DNA of 34,260 nt, taken from NCBI GenBank assembly GCA_029865885.1, contig JARXAK010000109.1, forward strand, positions 1 through 34,260. The letters run 5' to 3'. Below, piece by piece: positions 17,715 to 25,534 of the stretch; within the stretch, counting starts at the first letter, position 1, and each line of letters begins with the position of its first letter. The notes beneath the pieces are model-generated. The model ran no database searches, was not told the origin of the DNA, and saw only the letters and a list, made by a program, of their open reading frames with translations. Source of the stretch: Rhizobium sp. GTDB lineage: Bacteria > Pseudomonadota > Alphaproteobacteria > Rhizobiales > Rhizobiaceae. The translations under genes were made by a program, and so were the position numbers.

Positions 17715-18206
17715 TTGAGCATGCAAGGTCTGGATCCGGTCGTCTATCGCGAGGCCATGAGCCGTTATGCAGGGCATGTGCAGATCGTGACGACGGAGCA
17801 TCAAGGCGTGCGACGGGGTGTGACAATCACCGCCGCCTGTTCCGTTTCCGATAGCCCGCCCATGGTGCTTGCCTGCCTCAACAACAGCAATCCGAGCAAT
17901 GCGGTCTTCTTCGAAAGCGGACATTTTGCGCTGAACACGCTCGGATCCCATCATCAGGATCTTGCCAATGCCTTTGCCGGCTTCGGCAAACTTTCCCCGG
18001 AGGACCGCTTTGCGCTCGCCGAATGGCAAGTGATGGCCACGGGATCGCCAGTGCTGACCGATGCGATCACCGCCTTTGATTGCGTCGTTGCCGACCAGAA
18101 AGTGACCAAGACGCACACCGTTCTCTTCGGCGAGGTGAAGGCGGTACATTTCGCCTCGCGCGAGCCCTCGCTCATCTATCTGGACCGGGGCTACCGCACG
18201 CTATAA
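17715..18206 (+). CDS. Flavin reductase-like protein (FMN-binding split barrel)
   Basis: The protein has 163 residues from a TTG at 17715, which is 7 bp after GGGGAGA (17701-17707); the ATG two codons on (17721) is possible but 13 bp away. It belongs to the flavin reductase/RutF-like family. YREAMSRYAGHVQIVTTEHQ, RGVTITAACSVSDSPPMVLAC (FMN phosphate and isoalloxazine contacts), SGHFALNTLG and a C-terminal RGYRTL are typical. It should reduce FMN with NAD(P)H or bind FMN for a partner oxygenase. It heads the operon with the MoxR, CoxE and XdhC genes (25 bp to moxR), so it may supply electrons or reduced flavin to the molybdenum hydroxylase system; that is inference. Confidence 0.88.
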   Translation: MSMQGLDPVVYREAMSRYAGHVQIVTTEHQGVRRGVTITAACSVSDSPPMVLACLNNSNPSNAVFFESGHFALNTLGSHHQDLANAFAGFGKLSPEDRFALAEWQVMATGSPVLTDAITAFDCVVADQKVTKTHTVLFGEVKAVHFASREPSLIYLDRGYRTL

Positions 18207-18231
18207 GCTTCCTTCGAACACGGGAGGAGAC

Positions 18232-19164
18232 ATGGCAGAGACCTCGAACAAGGCGCTGCCGGAGACGATCGATGGCATCATCGATCTGCTTGCGGCTGAG
18301 GATTATCTGGCCGGCAGGCCGCTCGCGACCGTGCTGTTTTTGGCGCTGAAGATGAAGCGCCCGCTCTTTCTTGAAGGCGAGGCGGGGGTCGGCAAGACCG
18401 AAGTCGCCAAGGTTCTGGCCAAAGCCCTCGACCGGCCGCTGATCCGCCTGCAATGTTACGAAGGCCTCGACGTCGCCTCCGCAGTCTATGAATGGAACTA
18501 TCCGGCGCAGATGCTGGAGATCCGCATGGCTGAAGCCTCGGGTGCCTCGGATCGCTCCAAGCTCGAACACGATATCTTCTCCGAACGCTATCTGATCCGC
18601 CGCCCGGTTCTCCAGGCCCTGCAGGGCGAGCCCGACCGCGCGCCGGTCTTTCTGATCGATGAACTCGACCGTACCGATGAAGCCTTCGAGGCCTTCCTCT
18701 TGGAAGTGCTCTCGGATTTCCAGGTCACGATCCCGGAATTCGGGACGGTCAAGGCCGCCGAGCCGCCTGTTGTCATCGTGACGTCGAACCGCACCCGCGA
18801 GGTGCATGACGCGCTGAAGCGCCGCTGCCTTTATCATTGGGTGGATTACCCGGCCGCTGCCGATGAGCTCGCCATCATCAGGCGCAAGGTGAAGGGCTGC
18901 AACGAACAGCTCTCCCGGCAGGTCGTCGCCTATGTGCAGAAGCTCCGCACCATCGACCTGTTCAAGAACCCCGGCATTGCCGAAACCATCGACTGGGCGA
19001 CGGCGCTTACCGAGCTTGACCGGCTGGCGCTCGATCCCGAGACGATCGCCGACACGCTGGGCACGCTCTTGAAATACCAGGAGGACATTGCCCGCATTCA
19101 GGGCAGCGAAGGCGACAAGCTGCTCTCCGAGGTCAAGGCCGAACTGCTGGCGAAGGCCGGCTGA
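18232..19164 (+). CDS. MoxR-family AAA+ ATPase, CoxD-like
   Basis: The protein has 310 residues from the ATG at 18232, with GGGAGGAGA just upstream. Walker A GEAGVGKT (49-56), Walker B VFLIDE (139-144), sensor-1 VTSNRT (183-188) and arginine-finger region LKRRC (195-199) are all present, so the ATPase should be active. In carboxydotrophs CoxD (MoxR type) works with CoxE (VWA) to build the [CuSMoO2] site of CO dehydrogenase; similar pairs serve other molybdenum hydroxylases. The next gene encodes just such a CoxE protein, one base after this stop. The active partner complex is expected to be cytosolic. Assignment as CoxD-like rests on the gene neighbourhood. Confidence 0.93.
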   Translation: MAETSNKALPETIDGIIDLLAAEDYLAGRPLATVLFLALKMKRPLFLEGEAGVGKTEVAKVLAKALDRPLIRLQCYEGLDVASAVYEWNYPAQMLEIRMAEASGASDRSKLEHDIFSERYLIRRPVLQALQGEPDRAPVFLIDELDRTDEAFEAFLLEVLSDFQVTIPEFGTVKAAEPPVVIVTSNRTREVHDALKRRCLYHWVDYPAAADELAIIRRKVKGCNEQLSRQVVAYVQKLRTIDLFKNPGIAETIDWATALTELDRLALDPETIADTLGTLLKYQEDIARIQGSEGDKLLSEVKAELLAKAG

Positions 19165-19165
19165 G

Positions 19166-20440
19166 ATGGAAAGTTCAGGGCCGCATTCCGCCAGTGGACG
19201 CGACGGCATTGTGGTGCCGCCGCCGGTGAAAGGTGACGGACGGCTCGCCGACAACATCGTGCATTTCGCCCGCGTTTTGCGAAAGGCCGGCTTGAAACCC
19301 GGGCCCGGTGCCGTGATCGACGCCATCGAAGCGATCGATGCAATCGGCATCGGCTCGCGGATCGAGTTTCACGCGGCGCTGTCGGCGATCTTCGTCAAGC
19401 GGCATGAAGACCAGCCGGTTTTCGATGAGGCCTTTTCGATTTTCTGGCGCTCGCGGGATCTGGTCGGCAAGATGATCGCGCTGATGTCGCCGGTGGCGGC
19501 GATCGGCGAACGGCAGAAGCCGAAGGCGGGCGGTGCGCGCGTCAGCGACGCGTTGTTTGCCGAGAAGAACCGGGAAGCCAAGCCTCGCGACGAACCGGAT
19601 GTCGAGATCGATGCCCGGCTCACGGTTTCGGGCCAGGAGGTGTTTCGCCGGCTTGATTTCGGCCAGATGACAACAAGCGAGTTGAAAGAGGCGCGCCGCG
19701 CCATCGAGCGCCTCGCCATGCCGCTCGATCTCGTTCAGACGCGGCGCTACAGGGCTTCACCCAAGGGGCGTCTCATCGATCCGCGCGCCACCATGCGCCA
19801 GTCATTGCGAACCGGCGGCGACCTGATGCTGCCGAAGTTTCGCGAGCGCCGGCAACAGCCGCCACCACTCGTCATCCTTGCGGATATCTCGGGTTCGATG
19901 AGCCAGTATACCCGCATATTCCTCCATTTCCTGCATGTGCTGACCGAACGCCGCCGCCGGGTGCACACTTTCCTGTTTGGCACGCGGCTCACCAATGTGA
20001 CGCGCCAGCTTCGCCACCGCGATCCCGATGAGGCGATCGCCCAATGCACCGACGCCGTCGCTGACTGGTCCGGCGGCACGCGGATCGGCGAGACGCTGAG
20101 GCTCTTCAACCGCCATTGGGGGCGGCGTGTGCTGGGGCAGGGTGCGGTGGTGCTGCTGATCACCGACGGGCTGGAGCGGGACGAGGTCGATCTTCTGTCA
20201 CGCGAGACGGACCGTCTGCATCGTTCCTGCCGTCGGCTGGTCTGGCTCAATCCGCTGCTGCGCTTCGCCGGTTTTGAGGCGCGTGCGCGGGGTGTGCGGG
20301 CCATGCTGCTGCATGTTGACGAGTTGCGCTCGGTTCACAATCTGGAAGCCCTGTCGGATCTGGTGCTATCTCTCTCCGGCGCGCCGGATCGGGATTGTGA
20401 TCCGCGTCGCTATCTCGGGTCTCAAAGGAACCTGTCATGA
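19166..20440 (+). CDS. CoxE-like VWA domain protein
   Basis: The protein has 424 residues from the ATG at 19166, just after the moxR stop; the frame opens earlier but that part overlaps moxR. The N-terminal half is helical (LADNIVHFARVLRKAGLKPGPG). The von Willebrand A domain starts at about 235 with the MIDAS motif DISGSMS (240-246), then SGGTRIGE (302-309) supplying the MIDAS Thr, and ITDGLERDEVDLL (332-344). All three metal-site elements are intact. With the MoxR ATPase it forms the CoxD-CoxE pair of molybdenum hydroxylase maturation. The stop overlaps the next start as ATGA, indicating translational coupling to the XdhC gene. Confidence 0.94.
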   Translation: MESSGPHSASGRDGIVVPPPVKGDGRLADNIVHFARVLRKAGLKPGPGAVIDAIEAIDAIGIGSRIEFHAALSAIFVKRHEDQPVFDEAFSIFWRSRDLVGKMIALMSPVAAIGERQKPKAGGARVSDALFAEKNREAKPRDEPDVEIDARLTVSGQEVFRRLDFGQMTTSELKEARRAIERLAMPLDLVQTRRYRASPKGRLIDPRATMRQSLRTGGDLMLPKFRERRQQPPPLVILADISGSMSQYTRIFLHFLHVLTERRRRVHTFLFGTRLTNVTRQLRHRDPDEAIAQCTDAVADWSGGTRIGETLRLFNRHWGRRVLGQGAVVLLITDGLERDEVDLLSRETDRLHRSCRRLVWLNPLLRFAGFEARARGVRAMLLHVDELRSVHNLEALSDLVLSLSGAPDRDCDPRRYLGSQRNLS

Positions 20441-20766
20441 ACACAGAGAATGTGCTGCGCGACCCGCTCGCGATTGCCGAGGCCTGGCACGCCGAGGGCC
20501 GGTCGGTGGCGATCGCCACCGTCATCGAAACCTGGGGCTCGGCACCGCGTTCGGTGGGCAGCCATCTGGTGATCGACGGCGAGGGTAATTTCGAGGGGTC
20601 GGTGTCCGGCGGCTGTGTCGAGGGTGCTGTGATCACCGAAGCGCTTGATGTGATCGAAAGCGGCAAGGCAAAGATGCTCGAATTCGGCGTTGCCGACGAG
20701 ACCGCCTGGCGGGTAGGCCTCTCCTGTGGTGGTCGCATCCGCGTCCATGTCGAAAGGCTCGGCTGA
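20437..20766 (+). CDS. XdhC/CoxI-family protein, N-terminal domain only
   Basis: This is a 109-residue protein. The XdhC/CoxI N-terminal domain shows ATVIETWGSAPRSVGSHLVI (27-46), GSVSGGCVEGAV (54-65) and VGLSCGGRIRV (about 93-103). XdhC proteins bind the molybdenum cofactor, promote its sulfuration and insert it into xanthine dehydrogenase-type enzymes. Here the usual two-domain protein is split: the Rossmann half is the next gene, overlapping by one base (TGATG). Both halves look intact, so this is a natural split rather than a broken gene. The conserved Cys60 and Cys96 are candidates for cofactor handling. Confidence 0.92.
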   Translation: MNTENVLRDPLAIAEAWHAEGRSVAIATVIETWGSAPRSVGSHLVIDGEGNFEGSVSGGCVEGAVITEALDVIESGKAKMLEFGVADETAWRVGLSCGGRIRVHVERLG

Positions 20767-21482
20767 TGGATGTTGCAACGCTTGCGGCGCTGAATGCGGC
20801 GAAACGGGATCGGCGCGGCGCCGTGCTGGTGAGTGACTTGGCTTCCGGTACATCCCGGCTCGTCACCGAAGATGCGGTGTCAGCGGATGCACTCGGTGAC
20901 GAAATCCGGGCGCGGCTTCTTTCCGGCAAGTCTGGCACCGCCGACGTCGACGGCAAGAGCCTGTTCCTCAACGTGCATCTGCCACCACCGAGGATCGTGG
21001 TGATCGGGGCCGTCCACATCAGCCAGGCACTGGCGCCGATGGCAGCGCTTGCAGGTTTTTCTGTCACCATCATCGATCCCCGCACGGCCTTTGCCACACC
21101 GGAGCGTTTTGCCGGCATTGATCTCCGCGCAGACTGGCCGGACGATGTCTTTTCCACGGATCCGCTCGACCGCTATAGCGCCCTGGTCGCCGTCACTCAT
21201 GATCCGAAGATCGACGATCCCGGCCTGATCGCTGGGCTGCAGGCGGGCTGCTTCTATGTGGGTGCGCTCGGATCGCGCAAAACGCATGCGAAGCGTGTCG
21301 AGCGTCTTTTATCTCTCGGCTTCGATCAACCTGTCATCGACAGCATCCGTGCGCCGATCGGCCTCAATATCGGGGCGGCCACACCCGCCGAGATCGCGGT
21401 CGCGATCCTCGCCGAAATCATCCAGTCGCTGCGCCACCGCAGCCTGTCTGCCGTCGCCGCATCTGCCGAGGCCGCGTCGTGA
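20766..21482 (+). CDS. XdhC Rossmann-domain protein (C-terminal half of XdhC/CoxF)
   Basis: The protein has 238 residues. Residues 1-70 are a short N-terminal extension; a Rossmann fold follows, with PPPRIVVIGAVHISQALAPMA (73-93) and an acidic end of strand 2, IIDPRTAF. VAVTHDPKIDDPGL, FYVGALGSRKTHAKR and the C-terminal RAPIGLNIGAATPAEIAVAILAEI are the conserved XdhC_C blocks. The first loop reads GAVHIS where most family members have GAGHV, a subgroup variant. It works with the preceding XdhC_N protein in cofactor delivery. The start overlaps the previous stop by one base and the end overlaps the next start as GTGA, so the whole run is translationally coupled. Confidence 0.92.
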   Translation: MDVATLAALNAAKRDRRGAVLVSDLASGTSRLVTEDAVSADALGDEIRARLLSGKSGTADVDGKSLFLNVHLPPPRIVVIGAVHISQALAPMAALAGFSVTIIDPRTAFATPERFAGIDLRADWPDDVFSTDPLDRYSALVAVTHDPKIDDPGLIAGLQAGCFYVGALGSRKTHAKRVERLLSLGFDQPVIDSIRAPIGLNIGAATPAEIAVAILAEIIQSLRHRSLSAVAASAEAAS

Positions 21483-23122
21483 AGTTCGGTCCTGTCAAAA
21501 CCGAGGAGGCGGAGGGTGCGATCCTCGCCCATTCCCAGCCGCTTGCCTCCGGCAAGCTGCCGAAGGGCCACCTGCTGCAGCAGGCCGATATTACCCGCCT
21601 TGCGGAGGCCGGCATAACGACGGTGATTGCCTGCCGGCTTGAGCCGGGCGATCTCGCCGAAGACGAAGCCGCCGACATCCTGTCCTCGGCGATTGCGCTG
21701 CAGGGGCTCTCCCGCAGTCCGGCCTCGACCGGCCGGGTGAATTTCTATGCCACGGAGAATGGGCTCTTCCTCGCCAACAAGACGCTGGTGGACCGCTTCA
21801 ATGGCGTTAATCCCGCCATCACGCTCGCCTGTCTCGCGGATCGCCGCGACGTGCGGGTGGGCGATCTGGTCGCGACGATCAAGATCATTCCGCTCGCGGT
21901 TTCCGGGGCCAGCATCGAGACGGCCGCTGCAATCCTGAGAGAGGGTGCCGCCTTCCAGGTGGCCGCTTATCTTGCGCACCGCGTTCATCTCATCGCCACG
22001 CAATTGCCGTCGCTGAAATCCTCGGTCATGGACAAGACGGCAAGGGTGCTTGAGGCGCGTCTGGCGTCGTCGCAGAGCCACATCTTCTCGGAAGACCGGG
22101 TGGCGCATCGGGCGGAGGCTGTTGCCGAGGCCATCAAGGCGGCACTCGCCGAACCCAAAGGGGAAGCCGGTCAGCCGTCACTCGTCATCGTCTTCGGTGC
22201 GTCTGCGGTGGCCGATGCCGATGACGTCATCCCGTCGGCCATCCGCCTTGCCGGTGGCGTGGTCGATCAGGTCGGGCTTCCCGTCGATCCCGGCAATCTG
22301 CTCGTCCTCGGTCATGTCGGTGCCATCCAGGTCATCGGTGCGCCGGGCTGTGCGCGCTCGCCGAAGGAAAACGGCTTCGACTGGGTGCTGAACCGCATCC
22401 TTGCCGGTCATCCGCCCGAACGGGCCGAGATGACGGGCTGGGGCGTCGGCGGTCTGCTGATGGAGATCCCGAGCCGTCCGCTGCCGCGTCTGGCTGCGAC
22501 GGCGGATGCCGATCCGGCCGCACTCGGCCTTGTGGTACTTGCTGCCGGTCGGGCCAGCCGCATGGGCGAGGACGGACGCCACAAGCTGCTGGCGGAATTC
22601 GAGAGCGAGCCGCTTGTCCGGCGCTCGGTGCGTCAGGCGCTGGAGGCTGATATCGGCCCCGTCACCGTCATCACCGGCCATCGCAGCGCCGAGGTCGCGG
22701 CGGCGCTAGCCGGGCTCGGGGCCGAGCTGGTGGAAAACCCGGACTTTGCCTCCGGCATGGCGAGTTCCCTGAAGACGGGACTGACCGCCGTCGAAATGAA
22801 GGGGCTTCCGGGCCTGATGGTCCTGCTCGCCGATATGCCGAATGTGTCCTCTGCCGATATCGTGGCGCTCGCCCGCGCCTATGCCAAATCGGGCGGCAAA
22901 GCGATCGTGCGTGCCGTCTCGGACGGCCAGCGCGGCAATCCGGTCATTCTGCCAGCAGCGACCTTCGAGGCGTTGAAGACATTGGAGGGCGACATTGGCG
23001 CCAGGCCCGTGATCGAAAGCGCTGGCCTTGCGGTGATCGATGTCGAAATTGGCCCTGCCGCGCGTCTTGATGTCGATACGCCCGAGGCTATCCTCGCGGC
23101 CGGCGGGATCTTGCGGGGCTGA
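21479..23122 (+). CDS. Molybdopterin-binding domain fused to molybdenum cofactor cytidylyltransferase (MocA-like)
   Basis: The protein has 547 residues, with a GTG start at 21479 overlapping the previous stop. Residues about 1-335 are a MoeA/MogA-type molybdopterin-binding region, with FGASAVADADDVIPSAIRLAGG (239-260), VDPGNLLVLGHVGAIQVIGAPGC and SPKENGFDWVL. Residues about 349-547 are an NTP-transferase domain like MocA: LAAGRASRMG (354-363), the metal-binding LLADMP and the RGNPVILP loop. MocA adds CMP to Mo-molybdopterin, giving the MCD cofactor used by bacterial xanthine dehydrogenase-family enzymes. The fusion puts cofactor binding and cytidylation in one chain, beside the XdhC proteins that take the product onward. 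The function is inferred from family and context. Confidence 0.9.
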   Translation: MKFGPVKTEEAEGAILAHSQPLASGKLPKGHLLQQADITRLAEAGITTVIACRLEPGDLAEDEAADILSSAIALQGLSRSPASTGRVNFYATENGLFLANKTLVDRFNGVNPAITLACLADRRDVRVGDLVATIKIIPLAVSGASIETAAAILREGAAFQVAAYLAHRVHLIATQLPSLKSSVMDKTARVLEARLASSQSHIFSEDRVAHRAEAVAEAIKAALAEPKGEAGQPSLVIVFGASAVADADDVIPSAIRLAGGVVDQVGLPVDPGNLLVLGHVGAIQVIGAPGCARSPKENGFDWVLNRILAGHPPERAEMTGWGVGGLLMEIPSRPLPRLAATADADPAALGLVVLAAGRASRMGEDGRHKLLAEFESEPLVRRSVRQALEADIGPVTVITGHRSAEVAAALAGLGAELVENPDFASGMASSLKTGLTAVEMKGLPGLMVLLADMPNVSSADIVALARAYAKSGGKAIVRAVSDGQRGNPVILPAATFEALKTLEGDIGARPVIESAGLAVIDVEIGPAARLDVDTPEAILAAGGILRG

Positions 23123-23466
23123 TGATGGACAATGCGGCGATCGAGGATCTGTTCGAGGCGGTCGGGCCTGTGGCCATCCGCCGGATGTTCGGCGGCAAGG
23201 GCATCTATGCGCGCGGGATCATCTTTGCGCTCGAGCTGCGCGGCGAACTCATGCTGAAGGGCGATGACGAGAGTGCGCCCATCCTGGAAGAGGCAGGCGC
23301 CCGGCGCTGGCACTATGAGGGCAAGAGCGGCAAGCCCGTCGCCATGCCCTACTGGACGATCCCCGACGAGGCGCTCGATGATCCCGACATGATGGCGAAA
23401 TGGGCGCGGATCGCGCTTGATGCGGCTCTGCGTGTCACGGATCGTGAGGCCGCTCAGCGCAGATAG
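23122..23466 (+). CDS. TfoX N-terminal domain protein
   Basis: This is a 114-residue protein matching the TfoX/Sxy N-terminal domain: VGPVAIRRMFGGKGIYARGIIFALELRGELMLK (13-45) followed by AMPYWTIPDEALDDP. Full TfoX/Sxy controls competence in gammaproteobacteria; stand-alone N-domains in rhizobia have no known role. The ATG overlaps the preceding stop (TGATG), so it is the last gene of the molybdenum maturation run, though its function may be unrelated. Its 3' end overlaps the convergent Nudix gene by 13 bp. Confidence 0.9.
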   Translation: MMDNAAIEDLFEAVGPVAIRRMFGGKGIYARGIIFALELRGELMLKGDDESAPILEEAGARRWHYEGKSGKPVAMPYWTIPDEALDDPDMMAKWARIALDAALRVTDREAAQRR

Positions 23467-23861
23467 GTCAGAACCGTCCGGGTGAAGACCGACAGCGGCT
23501 GCGGCAGATCGTCGAGCTCGTACCAGCCGATCTCGGAGAGCTTGTCGGGCTCGGTCAGCTGCGGCTCGCCGGTCGTGTCGTCGGTGACATAGAGCAGCGA
23601 GACCCAATGCTGGCGATCCGCCTCGATCCGCTGCTCGGTCACGCCCAGATAGCGAATGGTGCCGATCGAAAGTCCGGTTTCCTCTTCGGCCTCTCGGCGC
23701 GCGGCAAGCTCTGCCGGCTCCATATGGTCGACCTTGCCGCCAACGATGTTCCAATGACCGGCTTCAGGTGCCTTCATGCGCCTGCACAAAAGCAGTTTGC
23801 CATCCCGAAGGATGGCAAGACCGACCCCGAGACCGGGGAAATCAAGGCCGGGCTGACCCAC
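23454..23861 (-). CDS. Nudix hydrolase
   Basis: The protein has 135 residues. The Nudix box is complete and matches GX5EX7REUXEEXGU exactly at residues 42-64 (G42, E48, R56, E57, then EEETGL), so it should bind metal and hydrolyse a nucleoside diphosphate-linked compound. The start is a GTG at 23861; no closer ATG gives a full N-terminal strand. It lies 5 bp after the DEAD-box helicase stop on the same strand, so it is probably co-transcribed. It could be an ADP-ribose, (d)NTP or other house-cleaning hydrolase; the substrate is not evident. Confidence 0.93.
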   Translation of the reverse strand: MGQPGLDFPGLGVGLAILRDGKLLLCRRMKAPEAGHWNIVGGKVDHMEPAELAARREAEEETGLSIGTIRYLGVTEQRIEADRQHWVSLLYVTDDTTGEPQLTEPDKLSEIGWYELDDLPQPLSVFTRTVLTYLR

Positions 23862-23866
23862 GGGGA

Positions 23867-25426
23867 TCAGGCCTTGGCGGCAGCAACGATCAGCATGAAG
23901 GCCGGGATGTCGTCACCGAAGCCGACAGGCGTCGGGCCGTCGTCATGGTCGTGATGACGGTTGCGGCGGCGATCGCGGTTGTCGTCATTGGCAGGCGAGG
24001 GATTGTTGCGGTTGTTGCGCGGGTTCTGGTCGCGACGCTTGTCCGCTCTGCGTTCCGTTGCCACCGCTTCCACTTTGACCGCTTCCATCACTTGCTGTTC
24101 CTCTGCCGGTTTGACTGGTTCGACGCGAGCCTCGGAGGGCTTTACATACTCGCTGCGCGTATCGGATTTATGACCGCCGCGCCGCTCGCGACCCTTGTCG
24201 CGACCGCGTTTTCCACGGCTTTCATCATGGCTCTCCGCCGGCGCCGGAAGCGCCGTCAGGTCGCCATCAAGCCATTCGATCTTCTGGTCGATCAGCTTTT
24301 CGATGGCATCGAGGAATTTGGTGTCGCTGCGCGTCACCAGGGTAAAGGCTGCACCCGAGCGTCCGGCACGGCCGGTACGGCCAATGCGGTGGACATAGTC
24401 TTCTGCATGGATCGGAACGTCGAAATTGAAGACGTGGCTGACATCGGGAATGTCGAGGCCGCGGGCCGCGACGTCGGAGGCGACGAGCAGCGTGATCGCA
24501 TTGGCCTTGAAATTGGCCAGCATGGTCGTGCGCGAGCGCTGGTCCATGTCACCATGCAGGGCGCCGACGGAGAAGCCGTGGCGGTCGAGCGAGCGGAACA
24601 GGTCGGCGACGTCCTTCTTGCGGTTGCAGAAGATGATCGCGTTCTTCAGGTCGTCCTGGGCGCGGATCAGGTCACGCAGCGTCGAGCGCTTTTCGTAGTC
24701 CTTGTTGTGGCAGGCCACCAGGCGCTGGGTCACGGTCTTGGCCGTCGAGGACGGCGGGGCGACTTCGATGCGCTCGGGGTTCTGCAGGAACTGGTCGGCC
24801 AGCTTCTGGATCTCCGGTGGCATGGTCGCCGAGAAGAACAGGGTCTGGCGGGTAAACGGGATCATCTTGGCGATGCGCTCGATGTCCGGGATGAAACCCA
24901 TGTCGAGCATGCGGTCGGCTTCGTCGATGACGAAGACTTCGACGCCGGTCATCAAAAGCTTGCCGCGTTCGCAATGGTCAAGCAGGCGACCGGGCGTGCA
25001 GATCAGAACGTCTGCGCCGCGCTCGAGCTTGCGGTCCTGCTCATCGAAGGACACGCCGCCGATCAGCAGCGCCACGTTCAGCTTGTGATTCTTGCCGTAT
25101 TTCTCGAAATTTTCGGCGACCTGGGCGGCCAATTCGCGGGTCGGCTCAAGGATGAGCGTGCGCGGCATGCGGGCGCGGGCGCGGCCCTTTTCCAGAAGCG
25201 TCAACATCGGGAGAACAAAGGATGCAGTCTTGCCGGTGCCAGTCTGCGCGATGCCGAGAATGTCCCGCCGCTGCAGGGCCGGCGGAATTGCGCCTGCCTG
25301 GATCGGAGTGGGAATGGTGTAGCCGGCGTCGGTGACGGCAGAAAGGACTTTTTGGCTCAGGCCAAGGTCAGCAAAAGTGGTCAAAGGGAAGTAGTTTCCG
25401 TTCCTGTTCTCGCGAACATCGCTCAA
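23867..25426 (-). CDS. DEAD-box RNA helicase (RhlE-type) with a long charged C-terminal tail
   Basis: The protein has up to 519 residues. The helicase core holds the Q motif (PTPIQAGAIP, about 39-48), motif I AQTGTGKT (60-67), PTRELA, DEAD (168-171), SAT (199-201), ARGLDIP and HRIGRTGR (346-353), all intact. From about 396 the tail is low-complexity, rich in Arg, Asp, Asn, Glu and His, and is expected to be disordered. It ends in a distinct hydrophobic peptide with GFGDDIPAFML. It likely unwinds structured RNA in ribosome assembly, mRNA decay or cold adaptation. The start is unclear: the TTG at 25426 gives the longest form, and a TTG at 25384 just before TTFADLGLSQ would fit the family better. 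A 15-bp repeat lies upstream. Confidence 0.94.
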   Translation of the reverse strand: MSDVRENRNGNYFPLTTFADLGLSQKVLSAVTDAGYTIPTPIQAGAIPPALQRRDILGIAQTGTGKTASFVLPMLTLLEKGRARARMPRTLILEPTRELAAQVAENFEKYGKNHKLNVALLIGGVSFDEQDRKLERGADVLICTPGRLLDHCERGKLLMTGVEVFVIDEADRMLDMGFIPDIERIAKMIPFTRQTLFFSATMPPEIQKLADQFLQNPERIEVAPPSSTAKTVTQRLVACHNKDYEKRSTLRDLIRAQDDLKNAIIFCNRKKDVADLFRSLDRHGFSVGALHGDMDQRSRTTMLANFKANAITLLVASDVAARGLDIPDVSHVFNFDVPIHAEDYVHRIGRTGRAGRSGAAFTLVTRSDTKFLDAIEKLIDQKIEWLDGDLTALPAPAESHDESRGKRGRDKGRERRGGHKSDTRSEYVKPSEARVEPVKPAEEQQVMEAVKVEAVATERRADKRRDQNPRNNRNNPSPANDDNRDRRRNRHHDHDDGPTPVGFGDDIPAFMLIVAAAKA

Positions 25427-25465
25427 AAGCCCGTAAGATCGGGCGCCAATGGTTGCGGCGAATAG

Positions 25466-25500
25466 AAGGAAACTGCCGGAAAGTCAAGGAAACTGCCGGA
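25466..25500. repeat. Tandem repeat, 2 copies of a 15-bp element at 20-bp spacing
   Basis: AAGGAAACTGCCGGA occurs at 25466-25480 and again at 25486-25500, 20 bp from start to start. It lies 40-74 bp upstream of the helicase gene's longest start, so it may be part of its promoter or 5' leader. Function unknown. Confidence 0.7.
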
Positions 25501-25517
25501 TTTAACCCTACAAAGGC

Positions 25518-25534
25518 TTAATCATCACGATTAA
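25518..25534. repeat. Inverted repeat TTAATC-N5-GATTAA overlapping the lysE stop
   Basis: TTAATC (25518-25523) and GATTAA (25529-25534) are a perfect AT-rich inverted repeat covering the TAA stop of the LysE-family gene. The TTAA spacing is 9 bp, not the 7 bp of a CtrA box. It could be a protein-binding site between lysE and the helicase gene; the AT-rich stem is too weak for a convincing terminator. Confidence 0.35.

Noticed and set aside
16784-17722. Second minus-strand frame overlapping the periplasmic binding protein gene
   Set aside because: Shifted frame of the same gene with an Arg-rich composition typical of out-of-frame translation.
18172-19350. Minus-strand open frame (392 codons) opposite the MoxR ATPase
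   Set aside because: Antisense to an intact AAA+ ATPase; no supporting motif.
23768-25465. Plus-strand open frame (565 codons) opposite the DEAD-box helicase
   Set aside because: Antisense shadow: the other strand carries all helicase motifs, and this frame has no ribosome site or family match.
25518-25534. TTAA pair near the lysE stop as a CtrA box
   Set aside because: The TTAA cores are 9 bp apart, not 7, so it does not fit the consensus.
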